NCBI RefSeq assembly: GCF_023078275.1
Contig: NC_062994.1
Coordinates: 8,689,545-8,753,544, forward strand
Origin: Leguminivora glycinivorella
Taxonomy: Eukaryota > Arthropoda > Insecta > Lepidoptera > Tortricidae
Length of the DNA stretch: 64,000 nt
Direction of reading: 5' to 3'
Of the stretch, positions 34,222-44,820 are shown one piece after another. A program made the position numbers and the translations under genes. Each line of letters opens with the position of its first letter. The stretch's first letter is position 1. Under the pieces are notes generated by a model. It saw nothing but the letters and a program-made list of their open reading frames with translations, searched no databases and was not told the origin of the DNA.

Positions 34222-34913
34222 ACCGTGTTTCCGGTATCACTCAAAACCTCAGACACCCCAACTGATTTTTATTTTTTTAAACGTATCTAGAATGTTCATT
34301 TTTTAATCTGATGATTCTTATTTGTTTAAATTGAATTTTTAATTTTCTGTGCAGCTCTACTCGGCTTTTAACTCTACACTCAATAAAATAATTGCTACCT
34401 ACCATCATAAACCTTCAAACTGTTTAATTGTGTACGTTACTGCAACGACACAAGGTTTACCAATAGACAGCTATGGCAATGTAAAGCACTTTAACCTGTC
34501 TCACAGTAAACTTCAAATTGGACAGGTGACTCAGTAAGAAAATTTAAACCTAAAATTCAAAATGACAAGGTTGTAATTAGGTACGAGTTCAGTTTGTTAT
34601 GACTTATGATAAACTTTAAATTTAAACTGACGCACAACGTCTATTTCGTATCAGAAAAAAAAATCGTCCAAGTAACCAGCTAGTATTAATACCCTTAAAT
34701 ACTGAAAAAGGTATACAACCTCTAACAATATGATATGCATATGCACAATGTTGTATTACGAATTTGTAGAATAGGCACGTAAACAATAACTAATAATACA
34801 AATTAAAACAAAAAAATATTACCCCCATCAAGATATACCTCAATCGATTCTACTCTCGATTCTGAACAAACAGTTTTCAGGTTTTTAGTGTTAAGTGAAA
34901 CACGGTGTATAAA
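34222..34913 (+). mobile_element. TIR element (ACCGTGTTTC family), copy 2, inserted in SINE-A
   Basis: CACCGTGTTTCC at the left and GAAACACGGTG at the right, each next to TA, so a TA target duplication as in Tc1/mariner elements is possible. Body shared with 19048-19697. No transposase. Confidence 0.75.
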
Positions 34914-34965
34914 AGCTTGTAATATAAATAGAAAACATCCATGACTCGGGAACAAATCCATCCAT
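34914..34965 (-). mobile_element. SINE-A, resumed portion
   Basis: ATAGAAAACATCCATGACTCGG then GGAACAAAT: the SINE-A sequence that should follow directly on 34221. Confidence 0.65.
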
Positions 34966-34972
34966 CCATCCA

Positions 34973-35045
34973 TACTATATACTATATATATACTATATAT
35001 ATACTATATACTATATACTATATACTATACTATATACTATAATAT
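34973..35045. repeat. TATAC-type microsatellite
   Basis: Irregular ACTATAT/ACTATAC repeats. Confidence 0.8.
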
Positions 35046-35063
35046 TATAAATGCGAAAGTAAC

Positions 35064-35096
<33 letters not shown>

Positions 35097-35312
35097 TACG
35101 CTTTCCCGCTTAAACCACGCAACCGATTTTGATGAAATTTGGAACAGACAATCTTTAGACCCTGAGACAGAACATAGGCTACTTTTTATTTCGAAAAAAA
35201 AGGGATGAAGGGGTTGAAAAAGAGGTTGAAAGTTTGTATGGGATTTCTTAATTTTAAATGATAAAACCACGAAACTTTATATTTTAGCACTTGATAAGAA
35301 ATCATTAAACAT

Positions 35313-35612
35313 ATATTTAAAGTCACATACAGGTCGAACGCGATTAATTAACATTATTTTTACCTTTAAAATAAACATGGTCGGAAATAAACATTAACTA
35401 AAAGCGGGTAGATAATATTTATTTGTCTACCCCGAACATTTATATAAATTAATATCGGGTAGTTTTGTGTTGTTTACATCTCCGGTAACATTTTGCTGGG
35501 ACGTCAGTCTTCCGCGACCACTGCCAGTGCAACCTGGCCGAAACGTTGGGAAAAAAGGTAAAAATAATGTTAATTAATCGCGTTCGACCTGTATGTGACT
35601 TTAAATATGTGT
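35313..35612. mobile_element. TIR element, ~55-bp inverted ends
   Basis: ATTTAAAGTCACATACAGGT plus CGAACGCGATTAATTAACAT on the left match the inverse at 35555-35610. It contains CTGGCCGAAACGTTGGGAAA. Non-coding. Confidence 0.8.
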
Positions 35613-35654
35613 ACAAAGCGCGAGAACTTAGTGTTATATCATTAAACATCTTGA

Positions 35655-35890
35655 TAAGGGATAGGGATAGGGATAGGGATAGGGATAGGGATAGGGATAG
35701 GGATAGGGATAGGGATAGGGATAGGGATAGCGATAGGGATAGCGATAGGGAAAGCGATAGGGATAGCGATAGGGATAGCGATAGGGATAGCGATAGGGAT
35801 AGCGATAGGGATAGCGATAGCGATAGCGATAGCGATAGCGATAGCGATAGCGATACGGATACGGATACGGATACGGATACGGATACGGAT
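35655..35890 (+). repeat. GATAGG/GATAGC/GATACG hexanucleotide tract
   Basis: About 38 hexamers: a block of GATAGG, a block alternating GATAGG and GATAGC, a block of GATAGC, then a block of GATACG. The first block is a run of GGGATA units and can form a G-quadruplex. It translates as (Arg-Asp), (Ser-Asp), (Thr-Asp) repeats in an open frame that is not a gene. Confidence 0.95.
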
Positions 35891-36304
35891 TATATGGGTA
35901 TCGTTAGAGGGATACGGATAATCGGTCGGCGGTCTCTTACAATCAATGGGCTCTAAGACGATCGTTGTTTGCTTGCTTGAAGATTACGTTTGCGATAAGT
36001 ATAAGCAAAATGTAAAAAATTGTAAGGGATAATAGAAAAAAGTACTTTTTACCCACCGATCATAGTGTCGAAATACGGGCTATGTGGGATGTTTATAAAG
36101 GTTTCCCCAGCGTATATAGAATTACCTACGCTGTGGTCGATGTGTAATATTTCTACAATCATTGCAAGCAAAAGTATTATGTGCAATCGAAATAATCGCA
36201 GATAAATATACATACTGAGAAACCTACGGTCCCTACGGATCCAAATGAAAATCTTAATGAATACTTTTATTACGCGGGCGAAGCCGCGGGTAAAAGCTAG
36301 TATT

Positions 36305-36368
36305 GTATATGTGTTCATCAGACAAATAAATGTCCTTACCGGGATTCGAACCCGGGACCGCGCCTTAG
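36305..36368 (-). mobile_element. SINE-A head, left part (interrupted copy)
   Basis: Minus strand B-box GGGTTCGAATCCCGG at ~36340-36354, followed by GTAAGGACATTTATTTGTC. The head is cut at ~36368 and resumes at 36528. Confidence 0.75.
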
Positions 36369-36527
36369 GCGTCATCCATATATTACGTCACAGTGTAAGA
36401 GGGGGGACGGGGGGGGGGGTCATACTAAATGTGACAATCCCTGTTAAAGGGATACAAAAAAGCGTGACATAGGGGGGGGAGGGGTCCAAAAACCTGAAAT
36501 TTGGTGTGACGTAATATCTGGATGATC
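36369..36527. mobile_element. MITE inserted in SINE-A head
   Basis: Left end GGCGTCATCCATATATTACGTCACA and right end, inverted, GGGATCATCCAGATATTACG with TCACAC. It contains G-rich tracts of 8-10 G. About 158 bp. Confidence 0.75.
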
Positions 36528-36585
36528 CCAGCAGGCAGGGTCACTACGCGCTAGGCCAGACCAATCAAATAAAAACGTTTAAATA
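36528..36585 (-). mobile_element. SINE-A head, resumed
   Basis: AGCAGGCAGGGTCACTACGC and CTAGGCCAGACC complete the head (minus strand A-box TGGCCTAGCGCGTAGTGA). Confidence 0.7.
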
Positions 36586-36604
36586 TAAGTACACAGCAAA
36601 AAGG

Positions 36605-36715
36605 TGTACAAGTATCTAATAGGTCGGCAACGCGCATGTGACACCCCTTGAGTTGCAGGCGTCTATAATAGGCCGCTTTCCATCAGGCGGACCGTATGCC
36701 TGTTTGCCACTCGCG
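36605..36715 (-). repeat. Dispersed repeat (GGCAAACAGGCATACGG family)
   Basis: GTCGGCAACGCGCATGTGAC, TTGCAGGCGTCTATAATAGG, CCATCAGGCGGACCGTATGC. Plus-strand copy at 45664-45790. Confidence 0.65.
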
Positions 36716-37157
36716 AGAATCTATGAATCAAATTTAATCGAAATATAGTCTTGTATTATCTTGATAAGAGATATTGATTAAAAACGTTAATATTTTTATA
36801 CCTAACAACGTTAGTTAGAAACCGTTATGCTACCTTCTGTTGTACCTAAGTACCTATATATTGGATGCAATGGTACTCATCTAATATGGTAACTAGGACA
36901 TAGACAGGTAAGTATTTGAAATAACTACAGGAACTTTCAAAACACTGAATAAACATACCTTACATCTGGGTGATTCTACTTTTTCGTAAAAAAACGTTTT
37001 TACTTTGCAAAACATATATTGTAGCAAGTTAAAACTTTTTAGACAAATACGTTTTTATTTACTACCAAGTGTAATTATTTATAAGTTAACTACAAAAATA
37101 CCTATAGACAGAATATTTACTTCACTGTACGTATTTTAAAACACCCTTTGCAAAAAA
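36716..37157. other. Unassigned AT-rich DNA
   Basis: Nothing recognised. Confidence 0.35.
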
Positions 37158-37404
37158 ATAAAATTTTGAAAAAACCCCCGATCACTTATTATTAATCTGT
37201 GATAGTGGACCGATTTTAATAAAAAATGGCTAAGAACACTTCCGACCTCAGCTTTCAGACAAAAAAAAACTAAATCTAAATCGGTTCGTTCGTTCGGGAG
37301 CTACGATGCCACAGACAGACACACATACAGTCAGACAGACAGACAGATAGACAGAGAGACACGTCAATCTTATATCACCCCGTCGTTTTTGCGTCGGGGG
37401 TTAA
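37158..37404 (-). repeat. Repeat D copy
   Basis: Ends GTCGTTTTTGCGTCGGGGGTT; AGAC/ATAG microsatellite at 37315-37360. Confidence 0.7.
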
Positions 37405-38308
37405 AAAGGACACGAATTGAAACCTGAGGTCCTGATTATCAGCCTTCAATTTAAGACTAGTATTTTTTATTTATTAGTGGTCATATTGTTGTGCCCTTGT
37501 GGTGTCATATTACTCAAAAATACCTTCTGTAATATTTTTTTAATATGTTTTGTCTTTGTCTATTACAACCTTTTAATGGCCTTAAGTGGTAGTTGCTTAC
37601 TTTCAGAGGATTCGTCTATTCTTTGAATGAATTACAGAATGTCCCACACGTTATGACTACACGGGCAATAAAACAATCCCATCCGTCAGCTGTCCGCCAT
37701 CTTATTTTTAGAGCTCAAAGGCGCGAAACGGTTTCGCGCCCCATTGCCGTCAGCGCGATTTCGGTTCCATTTTCAAAGAGGCTAAAATGTTGCCAGCCAT
37801 AAAGCAACGGTAGTCGAGCGCCGGCGGTGACAAATTGGTTAATTGCGTTTTAAAAATAGAATGTATAATTAGGGATGTTGACATGTGTGTTAATGTTCTA
37901 GGGTTAGCACTGGAGTTGATGGATTATTAGAAGTAAAGTATATTGTTATGATTTATATCAGAGCGGTTAGTAAGATTTTTTGGAAACAACGTTCATTTTC
38001 AAAAACGGAAATCAAATAGAAATTGTTTTCTAAAAATAAAAAAAGTAATAGGTATTAACGTCAAACAGAATAAAATAAAGTTATCAATATCATCGCGTTT
38101 TACAAACATACAAACTGACACGCATGAAGTCGGTGCCAAGCAAAAAATTTGCTTAGTAGTGTCATTACTTGAACTAACTTGAACGCAGTCGCGTTGTGGA
38201 TTTCGAATTCTGTTTTTTTTTTTTATTTAACGGTTCTTCAAAACGGTATCGTGATTAAAAAAAACAGTTTTATTTCGTTTCATGGAAAACACCCAACGAT
38301 CTAGGTTA
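37405..38308. other. Intergenic DNA with a compact GC-rich island
   Basis: 37660-37850 is GC-rich in AT-rich surroundings and includes the palindrome at 37720-37740. No gene recognised. Confidence 0.4.
37720..37740. promoter_or_regulatory. 21-nt palindrome with two inverted E2F-like sites
   Basis: GGCGCGAAAC-G-GTTTCGCGCC: perfect arms, each containing TTTCGCGC, the core of the E2F/DP consensus. Function is inferred only from the motif. Confidence 0.4.
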
Positions 38309-38514
38309 ACTACGCGGACGTCCGTCGTAAATCGACCGCGGACGGGAATCTGGACAATGGAAATACACATAACCGTGCAAACTATCGGTCGACGGACGCG
38401 GACGTGGCCTTGAGCGCACGGACGTCCGATCGAAATCTGGCTCTCTGGATGTTTTGTTCCGTGCACACTGATAGGTCGCGGTCGCGGTCGTTTTACGACG
38501 GACGTCCGCGTAGT
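38309..38514. mobile_element. GC-rich MITE, ~24-bp TIRs
   Basis: ACTACGCGGACGTCCGTCGT and its inverse ACGACGGACGTCCGCGTAGT bound 206 bp, with repeated GGACGTCCG motifs inside. Confidence 0.75.
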
Positions 38515-39167
38515 ATGTTCCTAGCTTCATACTTGTAATATTATTATTGTAGCAAAAGGGCATAGGTAATTAAGTACCATATTTGTGGTCAGCTCTAGGC
38601 AGCTGTCGTCATAGGGTATGAGCGCCTGCAAGAGTTGTAACTAAAAATTTCCCAATACAATTTCCCATTTTTTTTAAATTTCTCAAATTATGGCGTAAGT
38701 GTTTTTGCCATGACTTAAAATAGGTATGGTTTCATAAATTGATATACTTAACAAAGCATTAACTATCAATCTCAATCAACAAGGAAATAATTAAATAAAC
38801 TATCAAAGTATCAAAATTACAGATAATCGATCAACATTTATTCAATGCTACTCAAAAACATCAAAGTAATCTACCCTTTATTTCAATTTTATTATGGTTC
38901 ATTTCAAACCAACTGAAATAACTACTCAAAACACAAAAAGATTTAAGTGATCACAAACCTGATCAAATTTGCACCTTAGGACGTTTTCTGATGGTCGGTA
39001 TTAGCTCGTATATTTCGGGAGATATGTCATTTCGTTTTAGGATTTCATTATAAGGGTAGCTCCCCATAAGCGTAAGCTTCTGCTCGTTTACAAATTATAC
39101 GTTTTGAGTGTTTGTGTGGACATAGACTTAGGAATGGTGGAAAGCTTAAATTTTACATTTTCATTTT
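38515..39167. other. Unassigned AT-rich DNA
   Basis: Nothing recognised. Confidence 0.35.
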
Positions 39168-39250
39168 GACGACCGGTCTGGCCTAGCGGGGAGTGACCCG
39201 GCCTGCTAAGCCGCGGTCCCTGTGTTCGAATCCCGGTACGGGCATTTATT
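39168..39250 (+). mobile_element. SINE-A head only
   Basis: CGACCGGTCTGGCCTAGCGG (A-box TGGCCTAGCGG), then GTGTTCGAATCCCGG (B-box) and TACGGGCATTTATTTGT; the body is missing. Confidence 0.75.
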
Positions 39251-39540
39251 TGTAATAATTAGTTTATTTATGCCTGTTTTTTGTTACATGTAGTATGTCG
39301 TTATCCACATGAGAAATATGTTTTTGCCTCTCCATCTCTATCGCATTGAATTCGAGTGACAGATGACGTACAAATCCAAATGTAGATTCTAATCTCTTTA
39401 ATATATAATAGGTACCTACTTGTTTCGTAATTCGTTGTAAGACTTGTAAGTAATTATAAAACTTACTCTAACTAAACCCCACAAAATTTTAGAATCATTA
39501 AATTTTATCTATGTGTAAATTTTAAAAGTGGAAAATGTCT

Positions 39541-39612
39541 GCCTTGGGTGAGACTTGAACTCACGGCCTCTGGATCGATACTCCAGCACTCTGCCAACTG
39601 AGCCACCAAGAC
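39541..39612 (-). tRNA. tRNA-like sequence 1 (in mobile element)
   Basis: 72 nt folding as a full cloverleaf: acceptor GTCTTGG/CCAAGGC with one G-T pair, D arm GCTC/GAGT, anticodon arm CTGGA-GTATCGA-TCCAG, T arm GTGAG-TTCAAGT-CTCAC. The loop gives anticodon ATC, with G at position 32, unusual for a working tRNA. No CCA is encoded. Two copies in a transposed cassette argue for a tRNA-derived repeat rather than a housekeeping gene. Confidence 0.5.
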
Positions 39613-39837
39613 CTCAACCAAGCCAGCGAAATTTTCCACTACTAAGGTCAATGGGACCCGTAGCGACATCTACCGTAAGAGTGTTAAACTTCTTAAACGG
39701 CAACCGGAGTTCCAAGTCATATTGGAAATTCACCAGTTACGATGCGCTAACCATGCTAAATTTTAACTTCTGATTAGCAGAAACGTCTGCAATCGATGCC
39801 GTTAGGCTTAGAATAAATTTAAAAGTGGAAAATGTCT

Positions 39838-39909
39838 GCCTTGGGTGAGACTTGAACTCACGGCCTCTGGATCAATACTCCAGCGCTCTGCCAACTGAGC
39901 CACCAAGAC
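39838..39909 (-). tRNA. tRNA-like sequence 2 (in mobile element)
   Basis: Same 72-nt fold with a better D stem (GCTC/GAGC); the anticodon loop is GTATTGA, so ATT instead of ATC. Differs from copy 1 by two bases. Confidence 0.5.
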
Positions 39910-40273
39910 CTCAACCAAGCCAGCGAACGTTTCTGCTAATCAGAAGTTAAAATTTATGTGTAAATTGTATGACATGTAATACTTTGAAGAAAATTTATTT
40001 AATTGATTTAAAAATCGACATGACACTGGCAAATCATTAGGAAGCCAATAAAAAAAATTATAAAATTTGGCATTAAGATGGCCGATTAGGCCGAGATCCA
40101 AATTATAAACGTTCCACTTATCTAAAATTTCAAGACTAGCAAGAACTTGCAAGTAAAAATTGTTTCAAATTATTTTCTGTGACCATGACCACACTCAGCA
40201 GTGGGGTACGTCAGCCAGACGCTATGCGATATCTGCAGGAAAATCCAGCGCGCTGTAAGTATTAAAGTTATAT

Positions 40274-40407
40274 TCTGTCAAACAAGTTTGTCAGTAAATA
40301 AGAACTAAGAAAACTATAGGTAACCTTTTCTCTAGCACCCCAAAAGAAAAGGATACATAATTATAGTTTTCTTTGTTCTTATTTACTGACAGACTTGGTT
40401 GACAGAG
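40274..40407. mobile_element. Palindromic MITE, ~45-bp TIRs
   Basis: TCTGTCAAACAAGTTTGTCA plus GTAAATAAGAACTAAGAAAA pairs with the inverse at 40363-40407. Confidence 0.75.
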
Positions 40408-40488
40408 TATAGGAAGATATACTCCATTTCAAATACGAAGGCCCGATACATGAAATTTGAGAGAAGGGCTTATAATATTTGCCTTTTT

Positions 40489-40722
40489 AACCTCCGACGC
40501 AAAAACGACGGGGTGTTATAAGTTTGACGTGTCTGTCTGTCTGTTTGTCTATCTGTCTGTGCGTGTGTCTGTCTGTGGCACCGTAGCTAACCGATTTCGA
40601 TTTAGTTTTTTTTTGTTTGAATGCTGAGTCGGGAGTGTTCTTGGCCATGTTTTATGAAAATCGGTCCACTAAATATGTCGCGGTCGGGGTTTTTTTCTAA
40701 ATTTTAATTTTGTGGTTAGGTT
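40489..40722 (+). repeat. Repeat D copy
   Basis: CTCCGACGCAAAAACGACGG to GTCGCGGTCGGGGTTTTTTT. Confidence 0.7.
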
Positions 40723-40849
40723 ATGTTATCTAAAGGGGCACTTCAAATTGACACGCGCAAACTGCATAGAACTAAAGCGAAACTGCGCGTAAAAAATATG
40801 ACGCCGAAAAAGAGTGGCCAGGTATGATTTTCACTAATTTACTTATTTA

Positions 40850-40960
40850 TTTATTATTGCACAATCCCAAAAAAGTAAAAATGGAGAACTTAATGCTAGC
40901 AGGCATTCTCTACCAGTCAACCCCTACTAAACCTATTACTAACAATTATTGTTAACGCCT
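40850..40960 (-). repeat. LINE-type 3' end, inverted
   Basis: Complement of the 27391/32220 3' ends: GGTTGACTGGTAGAGAATGC, GCTAGCATTAAGTTCTCCAT, ATTGTGCAATAATAAATAAA. Confidence 0.55.
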
Positions 40961-40995
40961 GATGACCGTCTCAAGTGCTATCGGGCGTACGTATT

Positions 40996-41215
40996 TTTAA
41001 CCCCCGTCGCAAAAAACGACGGGGTGTTACGTTTGACGTGTTTGTTTTTCTGTGTGTGTCTGTCTGTGGCATCGTAGCTCCCAAACGGATGGACCGATTT
41101 AGATTTAGTTTCTTTTTTGTTTGAAAGCTGAATGAGTTAGGAGTGTTTTTGGCCATGTTTGATCAAAATCGGTCCACTGTGTCGGTTTTATTTTAACTTT
41201 TGTGGTTAGGTTACA
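40996..41215 (+). repeat. Repeat D copy, short
   Basis: CCCCGTCGCAAAAAACGACG, GACCGATTTAGATTTAG, ATCAAAATCGGTCCACTGTG. Confidence 0.7.
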
Positions 41216-43510
41216 AGACATATCTATCCGTTGTATCGTCAACATCGTAAATGACATTCAATTAGTATGGCCATATCAAATAACTCATATCGCCCCGCCC
41301 CCCGGCCCCTAATTGTTGACAAACTTGCCCCAACATTTGTCCAAATGCAGAGGAAAATCGGAAATAAGTTTTCATTTATGGTAGAGGAAATTATACAGAG
41401 TGATCTTGGGAAGCATACCTACGTATAGATTTTACGATTATAAAAATAAGTATAAGGTGGTATAAGTAGAAATAGTAGGTACATCAGGTACATCAGAGGC
41501 CGGGAAAACGAGCATTTCCAGCCGAGTGGGTATATACCCACTGGATAGAGATACGAGGCCGGGAATCCGTTTTCAGGACATGTATAGTAATTTTCTGAAA
41601 CATGCCATGAAATAAAGAAAAATGCTCCAAAGGATAATTATTAATTAAACGTATCGAGTTCATTTCGTAACATCATGAAGATTTAGGTTCTTTCTTCAGT
41701 TCGTGTGTTTAGTTTTTTTTGCTCCTGACATTTAATCTGACAACGTGACAATGACCACCAACCTTTAAAAACAAAACCTATTTTTGGTCAAACCAGCCAG
41801 CAACAAAACAAAAATTTTGAATACAAAGCCTGAAAATTAGTAGAAAATCACTTTTCTGACCTCTCGGGTTGTTGCGCTCAAAAAACGATAGTTTTGAGCC
41901 CTTTATAAGGAACATAAAGACTATTTATTTTATTACATGTTTGAGAAAAAAAATTTGCCTGGCTGCCCATATAACCATAATCGGTCGCCGTTCCTACGCA
42001 AATCCTCCTATTTTGTGTACACACAGGTCTTCGGGTCTCAATGCTTAGTCGCAGTACGGTCGACGTTTAGTCGCGGCGACCCAAATGGGGACGATTGGTA
42101 ACAGGCACAAATGGTCACAGAAGTGACAGAAGTGTGCACTACGCGTGCACACATTGTTACCGTTTGGCGACTACTTTCCCAAAATCATTCGTTCATTTCA
42201 TTCTTTTCAAATGGCGACTGTCAGAGACGTCAAAGTAAACAAGAAATAAAATCATTTGACATTAAAATGTAATGGCGTAAGAATTTGTTAAAGATAAAAT
42301 ATTGTTTGCATTTGTAATATAATGTGGGCTAATTACCATGGCCAATTAAATTGCTCGAGTGATTTCATAAAATAAGTCTAAATTTATCAACGCGCCATCA
42401 ATTTACCTCAGTTTAACCAGTAATAATATTATTGACTACTCGGTGTTTGCGTGTTATGTATATTGATTGGTGAAGTTTTAGTGCTCTGGTGCATATACTA
42501 TACTGAAATAATAAAAATAATGCCTAGAAAACCAATAAAGTTGTTAAAATATGGATTAAGACGGTAATATTCCATGTAAAAAACAGTCGCCAAACGGTCA
42601 CCAGACGGTCGACAAACGGTCGCAAAATGGTCGCAGCGTACACGCGTGACCGAAAGCAAAATGGCTTCTTGTATTAATTTTTTCCAGGTATCCTCAAACT
42701 TTATAAACAATTAAATATGCCGTCGTACTCAGTTGCCCTCACTAAAGAAGATTAAAAAAAATTGTAACGTGCGTACCGAGCTGCTGGGTTGTAAAGGATC
42801 GGGGATCATATTATTATGGTCTTCTATAGAGCAACTAGTATTTTGCGGCATTTCACAATTGACACTTGTTGAAGTAGTCGTCATTAATATTACTATCAAC
42901 ATTAATTTCAGCGATCTGTACTTCTTTTGTCAAGATTTTTGTATAGATAAGTGTCTACAAATTTGTAATGTTAAAGAGACATAAATAAAACGTAGTAGAG
43001 TAAATAATGTGTTTTTTTTGTAACCCAAACAAAATACTTGTAGATACGAGTGCGGAAAAGAGGAAAATCGATACGAGTAGCGATAATTTAATACACGAAC
43101 GAAGGGAGTGTTTTAAATCGACACGAGTTGTGAATGTCCTTTTCGCACGTGTATCGTACGACGATTTTCAGTACCTAAATCTAAGCTAAGAGTTTCGACC
43201 AGACAAGAAAAGAATCATTGCTTGATTTGCTCGCACTACTGCGTTAAAAAAAGCAGCATCTGTACTGAAAAAAACTATCATTGCGCAACAGAAATTCTAT
43301 TAATATCACAGTAAATACTCTATTTCATTTGATTCCTACTTTTATTGTGTAAAGCAACACTACACTTCATTTTTATCAATAAGAATTAAAAATTATATAT
43401 TTAATACATTAAGTAACTATAAAGTGCTTATCTATTTGTCATTCTGCACTTTTCTTAACTTTCCCACATTTCTATAAAATGTCGAAGAGTGCTTAAATGG
43501 TCGTCGTCGT
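41216..43510. other. Intergenic DNA, no supported gene
   Basis: 41950-42670 carries many CGGTCGCC/CGGTCGAC-type words; 43035-43165 has ATACGAGTGCGGAAAAGAGG with TTTCGCACGTGTATCGTACG, which resembles an old dispersed repeat. No exon is convincing. Confidence 0.35.
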
Positions 43511-43624
43511 TTATTATTATTTAATTCGCTCATATTTAAATGATTCTAAGCAACCAGTCCACAACTTCACAAGACAGTTTGAGAAACTTTCGTATTTCAG
43601 ATTGTCATTTGCGGATACAGTGGT

Positions 43625-43860
43625 TTAGGAGCAGTTCGGTAATCAGACCTACACATGTGTGTACAAATTCTGTCAATGTCACTGTCAGAAACCGTTCTGA
43701 CAGTGACAATGACAGCCACAAATTCGTCCACATGTTGTTACCGTTATGTGTGCAAACGTCGACTAATAAAGTGTCGTTAAAAGTCATTCTGACAGTGACA
43801 TTGACAGCCACAAATTCGTACATATTTTGTTACCGTAACGAGTGCACACGACGACTACAT
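43625..43860 (+). repeat. Diverged direct repeat with GACAGTGACA words
   Basis: TTCTGACAGTGACAATGACA with GCCACAAATTCGTCCACATG (43693) recurs as TTCTGACAGTGACATTGACA with GCCACAAATTCGTACATATT (43786), ~93 bp apart; ACAAATTCTGTCAATGTCAC at 43663 is an inverted relative. Confidence 0.7.
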
Positions 43861-44820
43861 TTTGTTATTGTATCAATACGGTCGCATTGTTTGCACGACG
43901 TTACCACGCGTTATGTCACATTTGACAGTTAGTTACTGATTTGAAGATTTTGCGACTGAAATGGTTGTATGGGTGTGTGATTGTTTTAGCGAATTTACCT
44001 ACACAACCCCAAAATACCGATCGAATTTAAATAAACACATACCACTTAAAGCCCAATGACGTGTACCCAATGTTGCCAACCTATCATTAAGCGGTTCCAA
44101 TATTTATTCGATAATAAACTATAATTGGAGGGCAATTTGCGAGTTTTGACTCCCCCCTTAATTGTAGCTGTGTTTGTTTTTAAATTTATGGGAAAATGTT
44201 GTATGTTTCGATATAAAGGTTTTAATAAAAAAAAATTGTATTTGTTTGCGCAATACTCGCAATAGTTACATTACAACTTTTATAGCCCATTTCTCGAAGC
44301 TACAAGTTATAATTTACAAGTGGTAGGTAGGTAGTCAATGTTTAATATGACAAGTTCGAAAGAGAATTCCGCTTGTAACTTGTAACTTTCAGTTTTAAGA
44401 AACTGGCCTCAGGTCGAACAAGGTAGGTTTATTTTTGCTTTGGTGTTGCCTAGCAGAAATTCTCACCAGCTGCCACTGCTAGGATGGCTAGGAACCCTAG
44501 CGCGCGTTTAAGTAACCACAACATTAAATAAAGAGGGTCTACTCAAACTGGTAATGGATGGCGTGCGTAAAACGGAACGCGGACACGCCCCTTCCGGCAG
44601 GGTGACAGTTGGCGATTAGATTTGGTCTTTGGAAGTAAAGTAGATATACTTATACGATTAATTTGAGTGCCATTCAGTTCCATGGTAGATTTAGGTATAA
44701 AAGTTTCTGAATACGAGTTAGAAGTAACTGAATTATCCAATAACACACATATATACATATTATATACTACTGCAATGCACCTTCAACACACGTTCCGGTA
44801 ATATGTCTAGATCTCTACCT
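43861..44820. other. Intergenic DNA, no supported gene
   Basis: No coding or clear repeat structure beyond weak inverted similarity at 44280-44410. Confidence 0.35.

Larger units (their letters stand above)
35046..36303 (+). mobile_element. Helitron-like composite
   Basis: Opens AATATTATAAATGCGAAAGT with (CTGT)n and ends with a hairpin ACGCGGGCGAAGCCGCGGGT followed by AAAAGCTAGTA. Terminal hairpin plus CTAG|T is the Helitron pattern. A TIR element (35313-35612) and a long hexanucleotide tract lie inside. No Rep/helicase frame, so non-autonomous if correct. Confidence 0.5.
39511..39966 (-). mobile_element. Dimeric tRNA-bearing element with 11-bp target duplication
   Basis: Segment 39522-39955 lies between two copies of ATGTGTAAATT (39511-39521 and 39956-39966). 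It contains two 72-nt cloverleaf-forming tRNA-like units on the minus strand (39541-39612, 39838-39909). The first is framed by inverted AGTGGAAAAT/ATTTTCCACT; the second lies between perfect 29-bp inverted arms (39758-39786 and 39927-39955; AAATTTTAACTTCTGATTAG...). The length of the direct repeat suggests retroposition of a dimer, though the inverted arms recall a MITE. Confidence 0.7.

Noticed and set aside
35546..35956. 136-codon Arg-Asp/Ser-Asp frame resembling an RD/RS protein
   Set aside because: Direct translation of a hexanucleotide microsatellite inside a mobile element.
39541..39909. Two functional tRNA genes
   Set aside because: Folds are good, but the anticodon loops (ATC, ATT, with G32) are unusual and both copies sit in a transposed cassette with a target duplication.
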